DNA from: Bin5 sp965204525
GTDB taxonomy: Bacteria > Chloroflexota > Anaerolineae > Caldilineales > Caldilineaceae
DNA: 64,000 bases
Direction of reading: 5' to 3'
Assembly: GCA_965204525.1 (NCBI GenBank)
Contig: OZ241994.1
Coordinates: 2,542,001 to 2,606,000, forward strand
Part shown: positions 33,495 through 41,971 of the stretch, one piece after another
Numbering within the stretch: the first letter of the stretch is position 1
Layout of the letters: every line of letters starts with the position of its first letter
The notes under the pieces: generated by a model
The model's input: only the letters and a program-made list of their open reading frames with translations
Database searches by the model: none
What the model was told of the DNA's origin: nothing
Position numbers and translations under genes: made by a program

Positions 33495-34217
33495 ATGGGG
33501 CGCAGAGTCATAGACTTGAGCATGCCCGTACATAACGACATGGTGGTCTTCCCGCGGGTGACTCGCCCGACGATGTTGATGTATGAGGATTGGGAGGGTT
33601 TTGCAGAAGGGGTCGGAGCCGCGGAGCACGGTGTTACGTCGCTTACGGCCCACTACCTGACGATTCTCGGGGACCACGTGGGGACGCACATTGACGCTCT
33701 AAAGCATTTGGTTCCCGGCAAACCTGGGCCGGAAGGGATACCGCTGGAGTACTGCTACGGCGACGGGGTGTTACTGGACTTCCGACACAAGGAAAATGGA
33801 GCGGGCATCGCGGCGGCCGACGTGGAAGAGGCGTTGCGCAGGATAGATTACGAGATCAAGCCATTGGATCTTGTGCTGATCTGGACGGGGGCGGGCAGCT
33901 ATATAGAAGAGGAGCGTTACCTGAGCGAGCACAGCGGCATGACGCGTGAGGCGACGCTATGGTTGATCGAACGCGGGGTCAAGGTGATGGGCATTGACGC
34001 GGTAACGTTTGACCCGCCGGTGTGGGCGATGTTTGAACGCAAGCAGTTCTGGGAAGCCCATCGCGTCATGTATGAGCATGAGTACTATCATGTAGAGAAC
34101 CTCTGTAATCTGGAGCAGATTCCGCAGTCGCACGGCTTCACACTCTCGATGCTGCCGGTGAAGTGGGTGGGGACAACGGGTTCGCCTGTGAGGGCGGTTG
34201 CGATTGTGGAGGACTAA
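33495..34217 (+). CDS. cyclase family protein (kynurenine-formamidase-like metal hydrolase)
   Basis: 240 residues. The family metal motif HxGTHxD is present as DHVGTHIDALKHL (about 63-75), with RVIDLSMPVHNDM at the N-terminus and GIDAVTFDPPV in the second half. These Mn/Zn-dependent proteins hydrolyse amides, lactones or related bonds (kynurenine formamidase, isatin hydrolase). The frame is open back to 33279, but ATG 33495 with GGGAG 7 nt upstream is the real start, as the earlier part lies in the promoter. First gene behind the 33279 promoter and upstream of the sugar transporter. Substrate unknown. Confidence 0.85.
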   Translation: MGRRVIDLSMPVHNDMVVFPRVTRPTMLMYEDWEGFAEGVGAAEHGVTSLTAHYLTILGDHVGTHIDALKHLVPGKPGPEGIPLEYCYGDGVLLDFRHKENGAGIAAADVEEALRRIDYEIKPLDLVLIWTGAGSYIEEERYLSEHSGMTREATLWLIERGVKVMGIDAVTFDPPVWAMFERKQFWEAHRVMYEHEYYHVENLCNLEQIPQSHGFTLSMLPVKWVGTTGSPVRAVAIVED

Positions 34218-34395
34218 ATGGGTCGCATTGCATCGTGACCAGGGCCATTCCTGAGTCAGGTCCGTTTCGCCTTCGACGGCGCCGTGATTCCAGTCCTGAC
34301 GGGACCCTTTCGAAAGGCATTTCCTTGCGGGACTACAGTAGCGCACTACGCTGAAGTCTGTAAATCACTTTAACCTTCCATTTAAGGAGAAAAGC

Positions 34396-35862
34396 ATGAA
34401 AAAGCTCAGCAGACGATCTTTCCTTCAGTCGATGGGTATGGCCGGCGCCGGTGTCGCGCTGGCGGCCTGCGCCGCGCCCGCCGCGCCTGCAGCCCAGGAA
34501 TCGGATGGCGGCGAAATGGCCGGGGACGGCATGACCGGCAACCTGCAGATCTGGGTCCAGCACTATACACCCACGGAGAGCATGGAGCAGGGCCCCAACA
34601 ATCCTCTGCCGCACAACATGATCCAGGTCATCTCCGATGAGTACATGGCGGATCACCCTGGGGCCACGATCGAGATTATCAGGAAGCCGGACAACCTGGC
34701 CAGCCATGAGTGGATCGTAACGCAGCAGGCTGGCGGCACGATTCCTCACATTGTCTGGACGCACTCTTTCTGGACGCAGGATGAGATCGACAAGAACTGG
34801 TGGATTCCGCTGGATCCCTTCTTCGAGCAGCCCAACCCTTACGTGGCCGCCGGAGACCCGGGCAGCGAGCGCTGGTTGGACCAGTTCTACGAGATTCCCA
34901 CTGAGGCCAAGCGCGGGCCGGACGGCAAGCACTATGTCGTGCCGATCGACCTGGTGACGACGTTCTTCTTCTATAACCAGAACATTTTCGACGAGGTTGG
35001 CGTATCGGGTCCGAGCACCTACGGTGAGTGGATCGAAGTACAGGAGGCGCTGCAGGATACCATCATTCCCAACGCCGCCTTGAGATGGTATCAGTCCCAG
35101 ATCGGGGCGATGCTCTACGCCAAGAAGGATGACATTATCAACGCTGACGGCGGCGTCGCATCGTTGGAGGAGGTCGGCTGCGCCATGAAGAACGGGCTCT
35201 TCACTGCCACAGATCCCGAATATGGCGAGTGGTTCCGGCTGGTAAAGCAGTTGATCCCTTATCTGGCGCCGGACTGGGCGGCCGAGGGCGCGGACTTCAA
35301 CCGCAAGTTCCTCCAAAAGGATGTGGCCGTATATGAAGACGGCAGCTGGCGCTTCGGCTACCTCAAGGCCGACCCGCTGGTCGATTTCGAATGGAGCACA
35401 TTCTACGCTCCCACTATCACCGAGGCCGATTCGCCCTATGCGATTGGCGAAGCAGCCCCGCCGATTGGGGGCGCCACTGCAGCCCAGTGGGCGTTGGCAA
35501 CCAAGACGGAGCGGGATGGAATCGTGCCGCTGGCTGTGGACTTCCTGCGATACGTGACAGCTCCTCAGAACGCCGGCCGCATGATCGCGGAAACGGGCAC
35601 CTTCCTGCCCAACATCAAGGGCGTTGACGTCAATCCTGATCTGAGAGAACCGTTGCGCGCCATCACCGAAGGGTTGGGCGAGGCAGGCATGGTCACCTAT
35701 CCCGACAAGATCGGCACCGAACAGCGGGAGAAGATCGCAGCCATCTGGACCGACTTCAAGCTGGACGTGGTTTCGCAGGATGAGGCCGCCGAGCAGATCA
35801 ATGAACTGCTGCTTGAGTACGCCGATGAGGCGATTGAGAAGAATGGCTGGGATTGCGGTTAG
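34396..35862 (+). CDS. ABC sugar transporter substrate-binding lipoprotein
   Basis: 488 residues, SBP family 1 (CUT1-type). The N-terminus has a twin-arginine-like motif SRRSFLQ (5-11) and a lipobox LAAC with Cys at about 26, followed by an Ala/Pro linker, so it is exported, possibly by Tat, and lipid-anchored outside. The body holds DEYMADHPGATIEI, the hinge segment YVVPIDLVTTFFFYNQNIFDEVG and WEL-like aromatic binding residues, as in oligosaccharide receptors. AAGGAG with 7 nt spacing precedes ATG. It is followed by the IS element, then by two permease genes. Binds oligosaccharide or uronide; identity not readable. Confidence 0.92.
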   Translation: MKKLSRRSFLQSMGMAGAGVALAACAAPAAPAAQESDGGEMAGDGMTGNLQIWVQHYTPTESMEQGPNNPLPHNMIQVISDEYMADHPGATIEIIRKPDNLASHEWIVTQQAGGTIPHIVWTHSFWTQDEIDKNWWIPLDPFFEQPNPYVAAGDPGSERWLDQFYEIPTEAKRGPDGKHYVVPIDLVTTFFFYNQNIFDEVGVSGPSTYGEWIEVQEALQDTIIPNAALRWYQSQIGAMLYAKKDDIINADGGVASLEEVGCAMKNGLFTATDPEYGEWFRLVKQLIPYLAPDWAAEGADFNRKFLQKDVAVYEDGSWRFGYLKADPLVDFEWSTFYAPTITEADSPYAIGEAAPPIGGATAAQWALATKTERDGIVPLAVDFLRYVTAPQNAGRMIAETGTFLPNIKGVDVNPDLREPLRAITEGLGEAGMVTYPDKIGTEQREKIAAIWTDFKLDVVSQDEAAEQINELLLEYADEAIEKNGWDCG

Positions 35863-35864
35863 TC

Positions 35865-35906
35865 GTTAGTTTTTAGTGGTTAGTTTTTAGTGGTTAGTTT
35901 TTAGTG
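35865..35906 (+). repeat. three tandem copies of a 14-bp repeat
   Basis: GTTAGTTTTTAGTG repeated three times without gap, directly after the binding-protein stop codon. A fourth copy follows the IS at 36924-36937; the IS interrupts what was a four-copy array. Confidence 0.9.
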
Positions 35907-36918
35907 GGGCCTTATGCTAGATAGCGTTTGAAAAAAGTCCCCTGGTGAGATAACTTTGGAAGTCTCGACCAACCAAGGTAGCTCACCAGGAGGACTAACC
36001 GAATGATAGCCCACTTTGACGACTTCTGTCTATGGGTGTATGTACTCGTTGACGACATGTACAAGGAACTGGAAAGATATCAGAGACGACCGGGACCGGA
36101 GCCTGAGTGTAGCGACAGTGAGTTGATCGCGCTCTGTCTCATCGGCGAGTGTCTGGGTTGGGATGTGGAAACAGAATTACTCAGTCATATGCAGGCACAT
36201 CGGGATAAGTTTCCGATCTTGCCGGAACAGAGCCGTTTCAATCGGCGACGACGAAACTTAATGTGGATTATCAATGAGATGCGGCGCATGATGTTGGCCA
36301 GAATGGAACTCTATCGGGACGAGCATTGTGTCGTGGATAGCCTGCCCATCCCTGTGGTTCAATTCCATCTGGCGCCGCAAGCGCGCGGCGATTGGTCTGA
36401 TTGGGGGGCCGATTTCGGGCCCGTTCCCTCCAAAAAGGAGATGATCTTCGGTTTCAAGCTGCATCTTCTGATCACGATGGGTGGCCTCATTATCGACTTC
36501 GAGTTAGCTCCTGCTAGCTACCGCGACTTGGCTGTCGGTCGCGAACTCCTTGCCGAACACAACAACCGCATCGTCATCGGCGACAAGGCCTACGTCAGTG
36601 CACCGGCAGCTGAAGAACTCTGGCAATACAATCGCATCCGCCTGCTCACCAAACCGCGCAGAAACCAGAAAAAACAGCTCCCGGCATTCGTCTCTCGCAT
36701 CTACGACGCCGTCCGCCAAATGATCGAAACAGTCAACAGTCAACTCAACGCACAATTCTCGATTGAAACCAACCACGCTCACACTTTCAGAGGCCTTTGT
36801 GCACGCCTTTACACGAAATTGACTGCACATACCCTCTGCATTTACATCAATCGCCTGCTGGGCGTACCTGACTATCTGCAAATCAAGCAATTGGCCTTTC
36901 CCAATTAGCATAAGGCCC
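35907..36918 (+). mobile_element. IS982-family insertion sequence, complete
   Basis: 1012 bp. Perfect 13-bp terminal inverted repeats: GGGCCTTATGCTA at 35907-35919 and its complement at 36906-36918. Flanking 5-bp target duplication TAGTG (35902-35906 and 36919-36923). One transposase gene fills it; its stop codon lies in the right inverted repeat. Ends, duplication and intact ORF suggest a recent, possibly active insertion. Confidence 0.92.
36003..36908 (+). CDS. IS982-family DDE transposase
   Basis: 301 residues, full length. N-terminal helical part with SRFNRRRRNL, catalytic block 1 VVDSLPIPV (about 117-125), FGFKLHLLITMGGLII, block 2 VIGDKAYVS (about 193-201, second Asp) and block 3 with Glu in MIETVNSQLNAQFSIET (about 240-256). 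This is the DDE fold of IS982 enzymes that cut and paste the element. Promoter not recognised; an AGGAGG-like site (caggaggact) precedes ATG. Confidence 0.93.
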   Translation: MIAHFDDFCLWVYVLVDDMYKELERYQRRPGPEPECSDSELIALCLIGECLGWDVETELLSHMQAHRDKFPILPEQSRFNRRRRNLMWIINEMRRMMLARMELYRDEHCVVDSLPIPVVQFHLAPQARGDWSDWGADFGPVPSKKEMIFGFKLHLLITMGGLIIDFELAPASYRDLAVGRELLAEHNNRIVIGDKAYVSAPAAEELWQYNRIRLLTKPRRNQKKQLPAFVSRIYDAVRQMIETVNSQLNAQFSIETNHAHTFRGLCARLYTKLTAHTLCIYINRLLGVPDYLQIKQLAFPN

Positions 36919-36923
36919 TAGTG

Positions 36924-36937
36924 GTTAGTTTTTAGTG
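36924..36937 (+). repeat. fourth copy of the 14-bp repeat, right of the IS
   Basis: GTTAGTTTTTAGTG, identical to the three copies at 35865-35906, directly after the TAGTG target duplication. Confidence 0.85.
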
Positions 36938-36999
36938 AACTTCGATTTGTCAGTCGTGTTTGCTGAGGGCTAGAAACTTAGAATTCGACGTTAATTGAC

Positions 37000-37041
37000 G
37001 CAGGTGGGTTCCACGACGGAAGGCTTGTGGAACCCACCTGC
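37000..37041 (+). other. 15-bp perfect stem-loop before the permease genes
   Basis: GCAGGTGGGTTCCAC (37000-37014) and its exact complement (37027-37041) around a 12-nt loop, without a T tract, 23 bp before the permease ATG. Strong enough to form in mRNA. Stem-loops in this position of sugar ABC operons, such as malE-malF, lower expression of the permease relative to the binding protein by stabilising the upstream message. Confidence 0.8.
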
Positions 37042-37064
37042 ATTGTGGAATCGAGCACCAGAAC

Positions 37065-38030
37065 ATGACTACAGAAGAGATTCGCGCACCTGCATCACAC
37101 GCTTCGGTCACACGTCCGTCGGCGCCCCAGGAAAGGCAGGCCACGCTCAGGGAGCGCATCTACCGCTACCGTTTCGTTTACATAATGCTGGTTCCCACTT
37201 TTGCGCTGTTGCTTACCTTCAACTATTACCCGGCTTTTATGGGGCTCTACCGGGCATTTTTCAAGTGGGACATTGGTCTGCAGCCGGAGTTCCTGGGGTT
37301 GGGCAACTTCGAGAAGCTATTCATCAGGGATGACATTTTCATCAAGTCGCTGCGCCATGTGAGCCTGCTTACTTCATGGCGGGTGATCAGCGCGGTCACG
37401 TTTCCTTTTATCGTCGCCGAACTGATCTTCAACTTACGCAGCAATGTACACAAGTACACATACCGTGTCCTGACCATCCTGCCGGCGGTGGTGCCGGGCA
37501 TCGTCATCTTACTGCTATGGCAGTTCATTTATGACGGCACGCACGGTCTGTTGAATGCTTTTCTCGAAGGAATCGGACTGGAGGACTGGCAGCAGCCTTG
37601 GCTGGGAAGCCCGAAGACGGCGCTTTATGCGGTTACGTTCATGGGGTTCCCGTGGGTGGGCGGTGTCACCGTGCTTATCTATCTGGCGGGCCTGCAGGGC
37701 ATCTCGGATGAAGTGATAGACAGTTCGCTGGTCGACGGATGCTCCGGTCTGCGGCGAATCTTTGCGATCGATATCCCTCTCATTCTCGGTCAGTTCAAGC
37801 TGATCATCGTTCTGGCGGTCATCGGCGGCTTGCAGGGCTGGGTAGCCGTATTTGTGATGACGGCGGGAGGGCCGGGGACGGCAAGCATAGTACCCGGACT
37901 ATGGATGTACAACAACGCTTTTTTGTGGAACAAGATGGGGTATGCGTCCGCGATCGGCATGTTTTTGTTTGTGTTGATTATGTGTCTGACGATCTTGAAT
38001 GTGAAGTTTGTCAAAACGGGTGACTATTAG
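37065..38030 (+). CDS. ABC sugar transporter permease, MalF/UgpA type
   Basis: 321 residues, six membrane helices (about 37-58, 100-122, 137-157, 183-205, 236-258, 289-310). The EAA loop that docks the ATPase is present in variant form (VDGCSGLRRIFAIDIPLI, about 225-242). First permease of the importer; pairs with the MalG-like protein 80 bp downstream and with the binding protein before the IS. No ATPase is in the window, so a shared MsmX-like ATPase elsewhere is expected. Confidence 0.92.
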   Translation: MTTEEIRAPASHASVTRPSAPQERQATLRERIYRYRFVYIMLVPTFALLLTFNYYPAFMGLYRAFFKWDIGLQPEFLGLGNFEKLFIRDDIFIKSLRHVSLLTSWRVISAVTFPFIVAELIFNLRSNVHKYTYRVLTILPAVVPGIVILLLWQFIYDGTHGLLNAFLEGIGLEDWQQPWLGSPKTALYAVTFMGFPWVGGVTVLIYLAGLQGISDEVIDSSLVDGCSGLRRIFAIDIPLILGQFKLIIVLAVIGGLQGWVAVFVMTAGGPGTASIVPGLWMYNNAFLWNKMGYASAIGMFLFVLIMCLTILNVKFVKTGDY

Positions 38031-38110
38031 TTGGTCAGTGGTTCGTAGACAGGCGTTACCGGGACAGCGGCCAGGGCCCGGTTAGCCTGGGCCGACAGGG
38101 GAGTTGAGCC

Positions 38111-38992
38111 ATGACAGTACTGGAAGGGCAACCGCAACCAATCCAACGGATGCCATTGGCAGAGGGCTGGCGCCGCGCCTGGCGCACAGGAGATTGGTGG
38201 CGTCATCTGGGACTGCTCGGCTTCCTGTTCTTTATGTTTCTGCCATTCATCATCACGATAATCATTTCGTTCAAGGATATCCCCCAGTTCGACCATTACC
38301 CGTTCACTGTTACATTTCCGCTCCATCCCGACAACTATCTTGAAGCCTGGCGCATTGTCTCCCGCTATATCCTTAACAGCATAATCACCAGCGGCACCTC
38401 GGTGGTAGGTATGGTTATTCTGGCGGCGATTGCGGCGTGGGCATTTGCCCGCTATCCTTTCCCGGGGAGGGAGCTCTTCTTTTTCGGCGTGTTGGCCCTG
38501 TTGATGGTGCCAGGGGAACTTACCCTGATTCCGGCCTTCCTTCTGGTTAAGGACCTCGGTCTTCTGAATACCCGCTGGGTATTGATCGCCCCTTACATTG
38601 CGGGCGGTCAGGTTTTTGCCATCTTTATCCTGCGTCAGTTCTTCGAAGCCTTGCCGGGCGAGATGTTTGAAGCGGCGAGGATCGACGGTGCCAGCGAGTT
38701 GCAGGTTTTTCGTCACATTGGCATCCCGCTGTCGCAGTCGATTCTGGGTGTGGTCGCAATTATGCACGTTCTCAGCACATGGAACGACGTTATCTGGCCC
38801 CTGGTTACACTCCGTAGCAACGAATTGATGACGCTGACCATCGGACTCTATGCGTTTCGAACGGCCTGGTACACAATTTGGGGGCCACTGATGGCGGGTT
38901 ATGTGATCGCTTCGATTCCTCTCATCATCCTGTTCGCCTTTACAAGCCGCCTCTTTGTCGAAGGGCTTAGCTCCGGCGCCATCAAGATGTAA
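38111..38992 (+). CDS. ABC sugar transporter permease, MalG/UgpE type
   Basis: 293 residues. Six membrane helices (first about 33-55) and the EAA loop EAARIDGASELQVFRHIGIPL (about 195-215, listed as landmark only). GGGGAG precedes ATG 38111 by 6 nt. Second permease subunit of the importer. After it the operon continues with a FtsX permease that is unrelated to import. Confidence 0.93.
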   Translation: MTVLEGQPQPIQRMPLAEGWRRAWRTGDWWRHLGLLGFLFFMFLPFIITIIISFKDIPQFDHYPFTVTFPLHPDNYLEAWRIVSRYILNSIITSGTSVVGMVILAAIAAWAFARYPFPGRELFFFGVLALLMVPGELTLIPAFLLVKDLGLLNTRWVLIAPYIAGGQVFAIFILRQFFEALPGEMFEAARIDGASELQVFRHIGIPLSQSILGVVAIMHVLSTWNDVIWPLVTLRSNELMTLTIGLYAFRTAWYTIWGPLMAGYVIASIPLIILFAFTSRLFVEGLSSGAIKM

Positions 38993-39030
38993 GCTGCTCG
39001 GGAGCGCTACGGTCTCTCCTGCTCATTTCG

Positions 39031-41907
39031 ATGCGTTCCATTAACAGCTATCTTGGCCTTTGGAGGATTGCACTCCGGCGATTCAGTTCCGAACCGGTGC
39101 TGACGCTTTGTCTTCTGCTCGGTTGGAGCGTGGTGGTGGCGCTGGCGTCGGCGCCGCCGATGTACACTGACGCGGCCAACCGCTCCCTCCTGCAGCATGA
39201 GTTGCAGACGGTCCCCGGTCGCTCCGCATTTTCATTCTTCTATCACTATGTAAAGGGCTCCAGCATCAAAGGCGCGGACTGGCAGGCGTATCTGGCTCTG
39301 AACCAGTACATGGAGACCCGATACACGCAGGATCTGGGGCTCCCGCACCGGTCGGACATGCACTATGTCAAGAGTGATCTTTTCCAGGTATTTCCCTTGC
39401 GAGACGGGCAGTACGAGCTGCGGGACAAGCCTCTATTGCGAGGATACCTGGGCTTTATCAACCGCCTGGAGGAGTACGTTTCCGTTGTCGAGGGCGAATT
39501 CCCGGTGCAGGACGATAACAAAAATGGTAACGGGGATGTAGTAAACGTTCTAGTCAGCCAGGCGTTTGCCGTCGAGGCCGGATTGCAAGTGGGCGAGAGG
39601 TATACGCTATTCGACCCAAGCGCTCGCACTGCAAACGGCGCAATTTTGCGGTTGGAGGTGCCGGTACGCATTGCAGGAATCTGGATTCCCCGAGCAGAGG
39701 GCAGCGCGAAATGGCATCTTCCGGCGGCGTCCTTCGCGAATGTCTTCCTCGTCTCTGAAGAAACTTACATCGGCGAGATTGGGGAGAGGGTGCCGCACGC
39801 TCTGACCGATGTCGGCTGGTACAGGGTGGTTGACGGCGACTCGGTTCGCGCCGAGGATGTGGACAGATTCCTGCACAGGGTTTCTTTTGTTGACCGGCAG
39901 ATCCAGAGCCTGGTTGGGACGACATATCTGGAGCTGTCGCCTGTCTCTGCGCTGAGACGATACCAGCGGGTCGCTACGGTGCAGGCGATTCTGTTGCTTC
40001 TTTTCAGCATCCCCATTTTGGGGCTTGTCCTTTATTTTATTGTACTCATCGCCGACAGTACGGTAAAGCGGCAGCAGATTGAGATTTCGATCCTGAAGAG
40101 CCGGGGGGCAACGACCGGTCAGGTTTTTTCGATCTATCTGCTGCAAGGCGCCACGCTCGGGATCGTTGCGCTGGCAACTGGCCCGCTATTGGGTCAGGTG
40201 GTGGCGCAGTTCATAGGCGGGACGCGCTACTTCATGACCTTCGATGCGCAGACGCCGCTGCAGATCGAGACGACCACGACCAGTATGACGTATACGTTTG
40301 CCGCAATCGGGGGTGCCCTCTTCGCGACTGTGCTGCCGGCTATGGGTGCGGCGCGGCTGGCGATTGTCGAGGCCAAGCAGGAGATAAGCCGACGGCAGCG
40401 CCGCTCTTTTTGGGAGCGTTCGTACCTTGACCTCTTACTGCTGGGCATCGCGAGTTACGGATATTATATGCTCAGGACCCAGGGACGGATCGCCTTTTTG
40501 CAGGCCGATGTCCCTACCGACCCGCTGGACAACCCGCTGCTATTTCTGGCGCCGGCGCTCTTCATTCTGGCGGTTGCGCTCGTGGCCGTCCGTCTTTTCC
40601 CTCTGATCGCGGTGGTTCTGAGTCTGCTGTGGGCTCGATTGGGAGGCGTCTCGATGCTGCTGGCCTTCTACAATCTTGCGCGCACGGGCAGAGTTTATAC
40701 CAGCTTGTTGTTGCTACTCATCCTGACCACAAGTCTTGGAACTTTCACGGCCTCGATGGCGCGCACGCTGGACGCCAACCTGGTGGCGCGCATCTTCTAC
40801 GAAGTGGGGGCGGATGTCACTTTAACCGAAGGGGCGGCGCTGCGGATTCTTCCCTCTGAGGACGGCAAACCGGTGGAGGAGGGAGAGGAGGAGTTTGTCT
40901 GGATCAACCTGCCGGTGGACGAACACCGGCAGGCGCCGGGGGTCAGGGCGGCGACCCGTATCGGAGATTTCCCGGTTTCCACACGCGTAGGCGGCAGGCT
41001 GGTCAGCGGCAGGCTTTTCGGCATCGACCGCAGCCAGTTTCCGGAGGTCGCGTATTTCCGGCCGGATTTTGCCAATGATTCGCTGGGCGCGCTCATGAAT
41101 GCGCTGGCGCTGGAGTATAGCGGTGTCATCGTCAGCCAGTCGATGTTGGACGCACTCGGGCTGCAGATTGGCGATACGATCGCGCTGAGCGGACTGGTCC
41201 CCACCAGCAATGCGACGTTCGATTTTCAGATTGTGGGAGCGATGGAGCTTTTTCCGACCGTCTATCCAGAGGACGGAGAGTTTTTTGTCGCCAACCTCAA
41301 CTATATCTTTTCCCTCCTTGGCCATGAGGTCCCTTACAGGGTCTGGCTGGCTACGGAGGAAGCCATTGATCCGGAGCTCCTGGTAAGTTCTCTGGATGAT
41401 CTTGGTTACAGAATTCTGGCCATGGAAGACGCACATTCGGAGCTGGCGGAGGCACAAGCAAGGCCGGCCCGGGTCGGACTGTTCGGGTTTCTTTCCGTAG
41501 GTTTTATCGCCGTGGCCCTGCTGAGCATGTTGGCGCTTGTCATCTATTCCGCGTTGTCGTTTCGCCAGCGTTTCATTCAACTGGGCATATTGCGGGCGAT
41601 GGGTCTCTCAACCAGCCAGCTTGTCTTGTCGCTTGGCGGCGAACAGGTAACGGTAACCACAGCGGGCATTGCCGCCGGCAGCTACCTGGGACTGGTGAGC
41701 AGCTATCTCTTCATTCCCTTCTACCAGGTCGGGTACGATCAGGACGACTTGATCCCGCCGTTTATCGTGCAGATAGCGTGGGATGATGTAGCGCAGCTCG
41801 TGATGGCGATGTTGATTATGGTACTGGCGGCCGCGTTCGGCACGCTGTGGCTGCTGGTGCGGATGAAGACCTTCCAAGCGGTGAAAATGGGCGAGGCGCT
41901 CGCCTGA
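39031..41907 (+). CDS. large FtsX-like ABC transporter permease, paralogue of the 16569 gene
   Basis: 958 residues. Same layout as the 945-residue protein at 16569-19406: N-terminal helix, big extracytoplasmic domain, FtsX block with RATTGQ-like SRGATTGQVFSIYLLQG, a middle membrane region, second extracytoplasmic domain with TRIGDFPVSTRVGGR and FGIDRSQFPEVAYFRPDFA, and final FtsX block LRAMGLSTSQLVLSLGGEQ. The paralogue has FMGVDRAEFATVSWFRSDFA-like residues at the same place. Without neighbouring ATPase. The ATG lacks a clear Shine-Dalgarno. It lies 38 bp after the MalG-type gene. Substrate unknown (lipid or peptide export likely by family). Confidence 0.85.
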   Translation: MRSINSYLGLWRIALRRFSSEPVLTLCLLLGWSVVVALASAPPMYTDAANRSLLQHELQTVPGRSAFSFFYHYVKGSSIKGADWQAYLALNQYMETRYTQDLGLPHRSDMHYVKSDLFQVFPLRDGQYELRDKPLLRGYLGFINRLEEYVSVVEGEFPVQDDNKNGNGDVVNVLVSQAFAVEAGLQVGERYTLFDPSARTANGAILRLEVPVRIAGIWIPRAEGSAKWHLPAASFANVFLVSEETYIGEIGERVPHALTDVGWYRVVDGDSVRAEDVDRFLHRVSFVDRQIQSLVGTTYLELSPVSALRRYQRVATVQAILLLLFSIPILGLVLYFIVLIADSTVKRQQIEISILKSRGATTGQVFSIYLLQGATLGIVALATGPLLGQVVAQFIGGTRYFMTFDAQTPLQIETTTTSMTYTFAAIGGALFATVLPAMGAARLAIVEAKQEISRRQRRSFWERSYLDLLLLGIASYGYYMLRTQGRIAFLQADVPTDPLDNPLLFLAPALFILAVALVAVRLFPLIAVVLSLLWARLGGVSMLLAFYNLARTGRVYTSLLLLLILTTSLGTFTASMARTLDANLVARIFYEVGADVTLTEGAALRILPSEDGKPVEEGEEEFVWINLPVDEHRQAPGVRAATRIGDFPVSTRVGGRLVSGRLFGIDRSQFPEVAYFRPDFANDSLGALMNALALEYSGVIVSQSMLDALGLQIGDTIALSGLVPTSNATFDFQIVGAMELFPTVYPEDGEFFVANLNYIFSLLGHEVPYRVWLATEEAIDPELLVSSLDDLGYRILAMEDAHSELAEAQARPARVGLFGFLSVGFIAVALLSMLALVIYSALSFRQRFIQLGILRAMGLSTSQLVLSLGGEQVTVTTAGIAAGSYLGLVSSYLFIPFYQVGYDQDDLIPPFIVQIAWDDVAQLVMAMLIMVLAAAFGTLWLLVRMKTFQAVKMGEALA

Positions 41908-41971
41908 CATTGAACGACGGCGGCTCGTGAATCTGGCGGGCGGCTACCAGTTTCCTGCCAGAGGCGTGTCT

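Noticed and set aside
35865..36937. Short repeats as a CRISPR array
   Set aside because: The 14-bp units are directly joined without spacers, and no cas gene is near.
37000..37041. Reading the stem-loop as a rho-independent terminator
   Set aside because: No T tract follows either arm.
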